A stretch of 64,000 nucleotides of DNA from an uncultured Clostridia bacterium (GTDB lineage Bacteria > Bacillota > Clostridia > Christensenellales > Borkfalkiaceae), in contig CANQXA010000001.1 of NCBI GenBank assembly GCA_947627765.1, positions 1 to 64,000 of the forward strand. Reading direction: 5' to 3'. Every line of letters starts with the position of its first letter. Within the stretch, counting starts at the first letter, position 1. This document shows positions 60,205 to 64,000 of this stretch, in pieces. The notes under the pieces were generated by a model. That model ran no database searches, had not been told where the DNA came from, and saw only the letters and a program-made list of their open reading frames with translations. The translations under genes were made by a program, and so were the position numbers.

Positions 60205-60957
60205 ATGTGTAAAAATTTGGTAACGCAACTGATCTACCGCGTCGTTTTGTGCGTTGTCTCGGCGTTTGCCTGCCTGCTGTCGGTCGGCGTCTTCTATATC
60301 GGCGTCAACGGCGGAAACGAATTTTCGTGGGACTTTCTGAAATTTTACACGAACATCAGCAATTACTTTGTTCTGATCGTATCGGTCATCGTGCTTGCGG
60401 GTACGGTGAAGCGCTTAAGACGGGGCGAAACCGAGGGGTACAACCGCATTTTGCGGACTTTCAAGTTCATGACCGTGATCATGATCCTCGTTACATTTCT
60501 CGTCGTGATCGTTCTGCTCGACTCTCCCTTGAAAGCGAGCTATTGGCGCAATATCGGCAATATGTCCTACCATTTTCTCGCGCCGCTCTTATTTATCCTC
60601 GATTATATTTTCTTCGACGAGAAGCGGACGGTCACCGTTTTTGCGCCGCTCTATAGCCTCGTCATCCCGCTCGTCTATGTGGCGTACATCTTTATTTTGG
60701 GCGCCGCCGTCCCCGGATTTACATATCCTTACTTCTTTCTCAATGTGAACGAACTCGGCTACGGCGGTGTTCTGCTGTGGGTGCTGGGACTGCTCGCCGT
60801 GTTTGTCGTGCTCGGGTATCTTCTTTGGCTGTGGAACCGCTTCGATAAGATCGGCGGGAAGTGGAAATTCGACTTCCATAACGTGATGTTCCCCAACAAA
60901 GCGTCCCGCAAAGACGAGGCTTTGTCCCAACGGGAAGACGGCGCGCAGGGAGACTGA
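60205..60957 (+). CDS. Integral membrane protein, Pr6Pr/FAR-17a-like
   Basis: The 250-residue protein has six predicted helices and the family-like pattern FYTNISNYFVL after helix 1-2, NMSYHFLAPLLFILDYIFFDE in the middle, and YPYFFLNVNELGYGGV near the end. Pr6Pr members are six-helix proteins of ill-defined function related to fatty-acid ester hydrolases (AIG1/ADTRP). The DegV gene starts 6 nt later, so a link to fatty-acid handling is plausible but unproven. Confidence 0.75.
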   Translation: MCKNLVTQLIYRVVLCVVSAFACLLSVGVFYIGVNGGNEFSWDFLKFYTNISNYFVLIVSVIVLAGTVKRLRRGETEGYNRILRTFKFMTVIMILVTFLVVIVLLDSPLKASYWRNIGNMSYHFLAPLLFILDYIFFDEKRTVTVFAPLYSLVIPLVYVAYIFILGAAVPGFTYPYFFLNVNELGYGGVLLWVLGLLAVFVVLGYLLWLWNRFDKIGGKWKFDFHNVMFPNKASRKDEALSQREDGAQGD

Positions 60958-60963
60958 TGGAAT

Positions 60964-61815
60964 ATGATCAAAATTTTGGTTGACAGCGCGTCCGACATCG
61001 AACAGGAGGAGGCGCGGGAAAAGGGGATCTACATGATCCCGATGGAGATACGTTTCGGCGCGGAAACCTTTTTCGACGGCGTCGATCTCTCGCACAGGCA
61101 ATTTTTTAAAAAGCTGACCGAGAGCGGCGAGTTTCCGAAGACCAGCCAGATCAACGAATACCGCTGGGGCGAGGCGTTCGCAAAACTGACCGAAGACGGC
61201 GCCCAAGTGATCGCGATCACGATCTCATCGAAACTCTCGGGTACGTTCGTCTGCGCAGAGACCGCCGCAAAACGCTATCCGGGGCAAGTCTTCGTGATCG
61301 ACAGCCTGAATGCTTCGACGGGGGAAAGGATCCTCTGCGACTATGCGGTCCGCCTTGCCGCAAGCGGGTCCTGCGCGGAGGACATCGTAAACGCGTTGAA
61401 CGAAAAGAAAGAGAAGATCAGGGTCCTTGCCGTCGTCGATACGCTGAAATATTTGCGGAAGGGGGGAAGGATCTCGAGCGTAGCGGCCATTGCGGGAGAA
61501 ATGCTCTCGGTCAAGCCCGTCGTTTCTGTCACAGGCGGGGAAGTCAAGCTCGCGGGCAAGGCGATCGGCAGTAAGCGGAGCAACAACCTCTTGATGCAAC
61601 TTGTGCAAAATTGCGGCGGGATCGATTTTTCCATGCCCTACGGTCTCATGTACTCCGGTCTCTCCGACGCGTATCTCAAAAAATACTTGCAGGACAGCGT
61701 AACGCTATGGCAGGGGAAAGCCGATCCCGAAAAGATCCCGTCTTATATGATCGGCAGTACGATCGGCGCCCATATCGGACCGAACGCCATCGGCGTCGCC
61801 TTCTATTCCAATTAA
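60964..61815 (+). CDS. DegV family fatty-acid-binding protein (second paralogue)
   Basis: The 283-residue protein has VDSASDIEQEEAREKGIYMIPMEIRFG, FPKTSQIN, and ITISSKLSGTFV, the DegV pattern, then KYLRKGGRISSVAAIAGEMLSVKP, which shapes the ligand tunnel. It is distinct from the DegV at 263-1132. It lies in an operon with a MarR regulator and a Pr6Pr-like membrane protein, suggesting ligand-responsive fatty-acid binding; this link is inference. Confidence 0.88.
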   Translation: MIKILVDSASDIEQEEAREKGIYMIPMEIRFGAETFFDGVDLSHRQFFKKLTESGEFPKTSQINEYRWGEAFAKLTEDGAQVIAITISSKLSGTFVCAETAAKRYPGQVFVIDSLNASTGERILCDYAVRLAASGSCAEDIVNALNEKKEKIRVLAVVDTLKYLRKGGRISSVAAIAGEMLSVKPVVSVTGGEVKLAGKAIGSKRSNNLLMQLVQNCGGIDFSMPYGLMYSGLSDAYLKKYLQDSVTLWQGKADPEKIPSYMIGSTIGAHIGPNAIGVAFYSN

Positions 61816-61887
61816 CGGTTTTATGGCGTAAGATCCTGCGGGCGGAAAGTTCGCCGCGCGTTACAATGCCCGAATTGCGGGAAACGG

Positions 61888-61916
61888 TTGACTTTATCGG
61901 AAATTTTTGTTAAAAT
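61888..61916 (+). promoter_or_regulatory. Extended -10 promoter of rnhA, predicting a leaderless mRNA
   Basis: TTGACT (61888-61893) and TAAAAT (61911-61916), 17 bp apart, TGt before the -10. Seven bases past the -10 is 61923, the A of the ATG. No ribosome site is present. Confidence 0.82.
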
Positions 61917-61922
61917 GACGGC

Positions 61923-62429
61923 ATGAAGCAAGTCACACTCTATACAGACGGCGCTTGTTTGGGAAATCCGGGCGCGGGCGGATGGGGTTGCGTTCTCCTC
62001 TACGGCGAACATCGGCGGGAACTTTCGGGCGCCGAGGCGGATACGACCAACAACCGCATGGAGCTAATGGCCGTCATCCGTGGTCTCGAATGTCTGAAAT
62101 ACGCCTGTGAAGTGGACGTCTATTCCGATTCCTCTTATACCGTCCGTGCGTTTTCGGAAAATTGGATCTACGATTGGGAGCGCGCGGGATGGCGGAAGGC
62201 CGACCGTAAGCCCGTTCTGAATGAAGATCTTTGGCAAAGCCTTTTGGCGCTGACGCGGAAACACACCGTGCGGTTCCATAAGGTGAAGGGTCATGCAGAC
62301 AACGAACTCAACAATCTTTGCGATAGGCTTGCCCGTACCGCGGCCGCGGGGCTTGCGGCGCCGCCCTCCTGTGCGGCGGAAGGCGGGGAAGCGCAAACAG
62401 AGACGTCTCCCGCCGCGGATCGCTTATAA
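61923..62429 (+). CDS. rnhA: Ribonuclease HI
   Basis: The 168-residue RNase H fold has the catalytic acids Asp9 (LYTDGACLGNPG), Glu47 (NNRMELM), Asp69 (VYSDSSYT) and Asp126 (GHADNELN) with His124. It removes RNA from RNA-DNA hybrids. The roughly 25-residue tail is Ala/Pro/Glu-rich and variable. No N-terminal hybrid-binding domain is present, so it is type HI of the E. coli kind. Confidence 0.93.
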   Translation: MKQVTLYTDGACLGNPGAGGWGCVLLYGEHRRELSGAEADTTNNRMELMAVIRGLECLKYACEVDVYSDSSYTVRAFSENWIYDWERAGWRKADRKPVLNEDLWQSLLALTRKHTVRFHKVKGHADNELNNLCDRLARTAAAGLAAPPSCAAEGGEAQTETSPAADRL

Positions 62430-62472
62430 TTTTCAGCACATACGTATATACTAACATAGCGGAAATACGTTT

Positions 62473-63498
62473 ATGGCAGACGGTATCACGAAAAAAACGG
62501 CGGTCCTGCGGGCTGTTCATATCATCGGGATTTTGATTGGGGCGGCGCTCTTCGAGGTATTTTTGGCGCTGTCCCTGCTTCATTTCCGCGGCTCGTGGCG
62601 GGAGTGGGCGTTCCTGCTCGCCCTGATCGGCGGGAGCGCGCTCAACGTCGCGGTCTTTGTCGTGGACGTCGTCTTTTACTTCCGCCATAAGGAACTCATC
62701 TACAAATTCTGCATCACGCTCTATGTGATGGCGGTGTTTTTCGCGGTCGTACTCTACACCCTGCTCGAAACGGGATTCTTCGACATCGTGCGGGATAAAG
62801 AGAGCCTGCAAGAGTATTTGAAGCGGACGGGAGGATGGATCGGGTTCGTCTTCACCCTCTTGCAGTTTTTGCAGGTCGTCCTACTACCCATCCCGAGCAC
62901 GGTGACGGTGGTCGCGGGCGCCGCCCTGTTCGGGCCGCTGAAAGGCAGTCTGCTCAGCCTTCTCGGGATCGTGATCGGCTCGCTCGTCGCCTTTATGATC
63001 GGGCGGTACGCGGGCAAGCGCGTCGTCTCCTGGCTCGTGGGCGCCGAAACGTTGGAGAAATGGCTGAATAAGATCAAGGGGAAGGATAAACTTCTGCTTT
63101 CCGCGATGTTCCTTCTGCCCGTGTTCCCCGACGACGTGCTCTGCTTCGTCGCGGGGTTTTCCTCGATGTCGGTCTGGTTCTTCCTCGCGGTGATCGTGCT
63201 CTCCCGCATCCTCGCGATCTTTACGACGAGCTACTCTATCACCCTGATCCCCTTCGATACATGGTGGGGTCTGCTCATTTGGGGAATCCTCGCCGTCCTC
63301 GTCGTCATCCTGTTCGTCGTACTCTATAAGAAATCGGACGCCATTCTCGGTTGGTTCGAACGGAAATTCCACCGCGTCACCCGCGTGGAAGAAAAGCCCG
63401 CAAAAGACGAATTCACTGTTGAGATCGTCGATCCTGACGGTTCGATCGTCTCCAAGGGTGTCAAAAAAGGGGAGGACAAGGAAAAAAAGCCGAAATGA
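62473..63498 (+). CDS. VTT-domain membrane protein (TVP38/DedA superfamily)
   Basis: The 341-residue protein has about seven helices: three in the first 100 residues and a VTT domain from about residue 115, with LLPIPSTVTVVAGAALFGPLKGSLLSLLGIVIGSLVAFMIGRYAGKRVV and LLPVFPDDVLCFVAGFSSM. DedA/TVP38 proteins are thought to flip undecaprenyl phosphate or phospholipids, but the substrate here is unknown. A hydrophilic, Lys/Asp-rich tail of about 45 residues (KKGEDKEKKPK) ends it. The N-terminal extra helices make it longer than typical TVP38 proteins. Confidence 0.85.
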   Translation: MADGITKKTAVLRAVHIIGILIGAALFEVFLALSLLHFRGSWREWAFLLALIGGSALNVAVFVVDVVFYFRHKELIYKFCITLYVMAVFFAVVLYTLLETGFFDIVRDKESLQEYLKRTGGWIGFVFTLLQFLQVVLLPIPSTVTVVAGAALFGPLKGSLLSLLGIVIGSLVAFMIGRYAGKRVVSWLVGAETLEKWLNKIKGKDKLLLSAMFLLPVFPDDVLCFVAGFSSMSVWFFLAVIVLSRILAIFTTSYSITLIPFDTWWGLLIWGILAVLVVILFVVLYKKSDAILGWFERKFHRVTRVEEKPAKDEFTVEIVDPDGSIVSKGVKKGEDKEKKPK

Positions 63499-63519
63499 CC
63501 GCTCGTTATCCTCCGCCTT

Positions 63520-63552
63520 GCCGCCGTCTTTCAAGGGCGGCGTTCTTTTTTG
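63520..63552 (+). terminator. Intrinsic terminator after the VTT protein
   Basis: GCCGCC (63520-63525) and GGCGGC (63536-63541) with a 10-nt loop, then GTTC and a run of Ts. Confidence 0.8.
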
Positions 63553-63582
63553 TTTTTTCCCCTGAAATCTTGTGAAGAACCC

Positions 63583-63611
63583 TTGCTTTTTCCGCGGGTT
63601 TGTGCGATAAT
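63583..63611 (+). promoter_or_regulatory. Promoter of the carboxyltransferase gene
   Basis: TTGCTT (63583-63588) and GATAAT (63606-63611), 17 bp apart, TGc before the -10. The leader is about 37 nt with a GAGAGGT ribosome site. Confidence 0.75.
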
Positions 63612-63654
63612 GATATTCGGTAGAAATTGGTGTTTTTAACGCCGAGAGGTAAAC

Positions 63655-64000
63655 ATGGATAAGATTTTATTGTTGAGAGAGAGGAGAGAGATGCTCAAGA
63701 AAGCGGGCAGCGAGATCCGTGCCCGCATTGCCGAACTCTGCGATGAAGACAGCTTTGTGGAGCTTTCCGCCTTCTCTTACTCCAAAAACGAATTCGACGA
63801 AGCGCAGGGCGAGGGGGTCGTCACGGGGTTTGCGACCATCGGCGGCTATCCCTTCTATCTTGTCGCGCAGAATTTCGCCGTCATGAAGGGCGGGCTCTCC
63901 AAGGCGAACTGCGAGAAGATCGCAAAGGCGCAGAGCGCCGCCGAAAAACAGAACACGCCCGTCGTCTATTTGCTTCACTCCGCAGGCGTACGCGTCGGGG
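63655..64000 (+). CDS. Acyl-CoA carboxyltransferase (PccB/MmdA type), N-terminal part
   Basis: The frame is open from ATG 63655 to the window edge (115 residues). ERREMLKKAGSEIRARIAELCDEDSFVELSAF, then GEGVVTGFATIGGYPFYLVAQNFAVMKGGLSKANCEKIAKAQSAAEKQNTPVVYLLHSAGVRV is the start of a biotin-dependent carboxyltransferase (crotonase-like fold, acyl-CoA part). In Clostridia such proteins are decarboxylase alpha subunits (methylmalonyl- or glutaconyl-CoA) or parts of acyl-CoA carboxylases; the 3' part is needed to choose. Confidence 0.88.
   Translation, partial: MDKILLLRERREMLKKAGSEIRARIAELCDEDSFVELSAFSYSKNEFDEAQGEGVVTGFATIGGYPFYLVAQNFAVMKGGLSKANCEKIAKAQSAAEKQNTPVVYLLHSAGVRVG

Overview
The window is a 64 kb stretch of a GC-rich, low-repeat bacterial chromosome. 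Gene content and gene order point to the Bacillota, most likely class Clostridia. The supporting signs are a miaB-mutS-mutL-miaA cluster, an mraZ-led division and cell-wall cluster, Firmicutes-type thiI without a rhodanese domain, a CwlD-like amidase, a YnbB-like protein, and many textbook vegetative promoters (TTGACA, 17 bp, TATAAT, often with an extended TGn). MurE carries the DNPR motif of meso-diaminopimelate-adding enzymes, so the wall is probably of the DAP type. Placement below class (for example a gut Christensenellales-like lineage) is only an impression.

Layout. 1-6.1 kb: end of an unknown gene, a DegV protein, a divergent NfnAB-type flavoprotein pair, a cell-wall amidase, then an acyl-ACP thioesterase operon. 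6.1-14.1 kb: carA, then carB fused in frame to a DapF-like domain that has lost its catalytic cysteines, a membrane protein, and a cysteine desulfurase with thiI (tRNA thiolation). 14.1-25 kb: a class A PBP on the minus strand, then sir2-miaB-mutS-mutL-miaA-ynbB as one apparent operon. 25-31 kb: a minus-strand polyamine transporter (potABCD-like), a cupin-type XRE regulator with palindromic operators, and rpsT. 31-46 kb: glutamate racemase, then mraZ-rsmH-ftsL-ftsI-murE-mraY-murD-ftsW-murA-ftsQ, then ftsA-like and ftsZ from a second promoter. murF, murG, murB, murC and ddl are not in this cluster. 46-49 kb: a surface-glycan cassette (LicD, a TarI/IspD-like cytidylyltransferase interrupted at a G10 tract, an SDR, a TagD-like enzyme). 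49-55 kb: groES-groEL on the minus strand, dCMP deaminase, cyclophilin, purB, a small protein and DNA polymerase IV. 55.2-59.6 kb: a 4.2 kb integrated element in the 3' end of tRNA-Trp. 59.7-64 kb: a MarR regulator with a membrane protein and a second DegV, a ribonuclease HI, a VTT-domain membrane protein, and the start of a carboxyltransferase.

The most unusual features are: (1) the CarB-pseudoDapF fusion; (2) the compact tRNA-Trp element, bounded by perfect 87-bp direct repeats, with a tyrosine integrase, a Rep-like protein, a promoter-hairpins-terminator small RNA, a 50-residue zinc-ribbon protein and an ORF that runs across the attachment site; (3) the G10 tract that puts a surface-glycan gene out of frame and is a candidate phase switch; (4) two genes whose predicted transcription start falls on the A of the start codon (leaderless); (5) an amidase start codon inside the stem of an intrinsic terminator; (6) a division PBP whose only well-placed start codon is ATC. 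No rRNA genes, CRISPR arrays or insertion sequences were seen.
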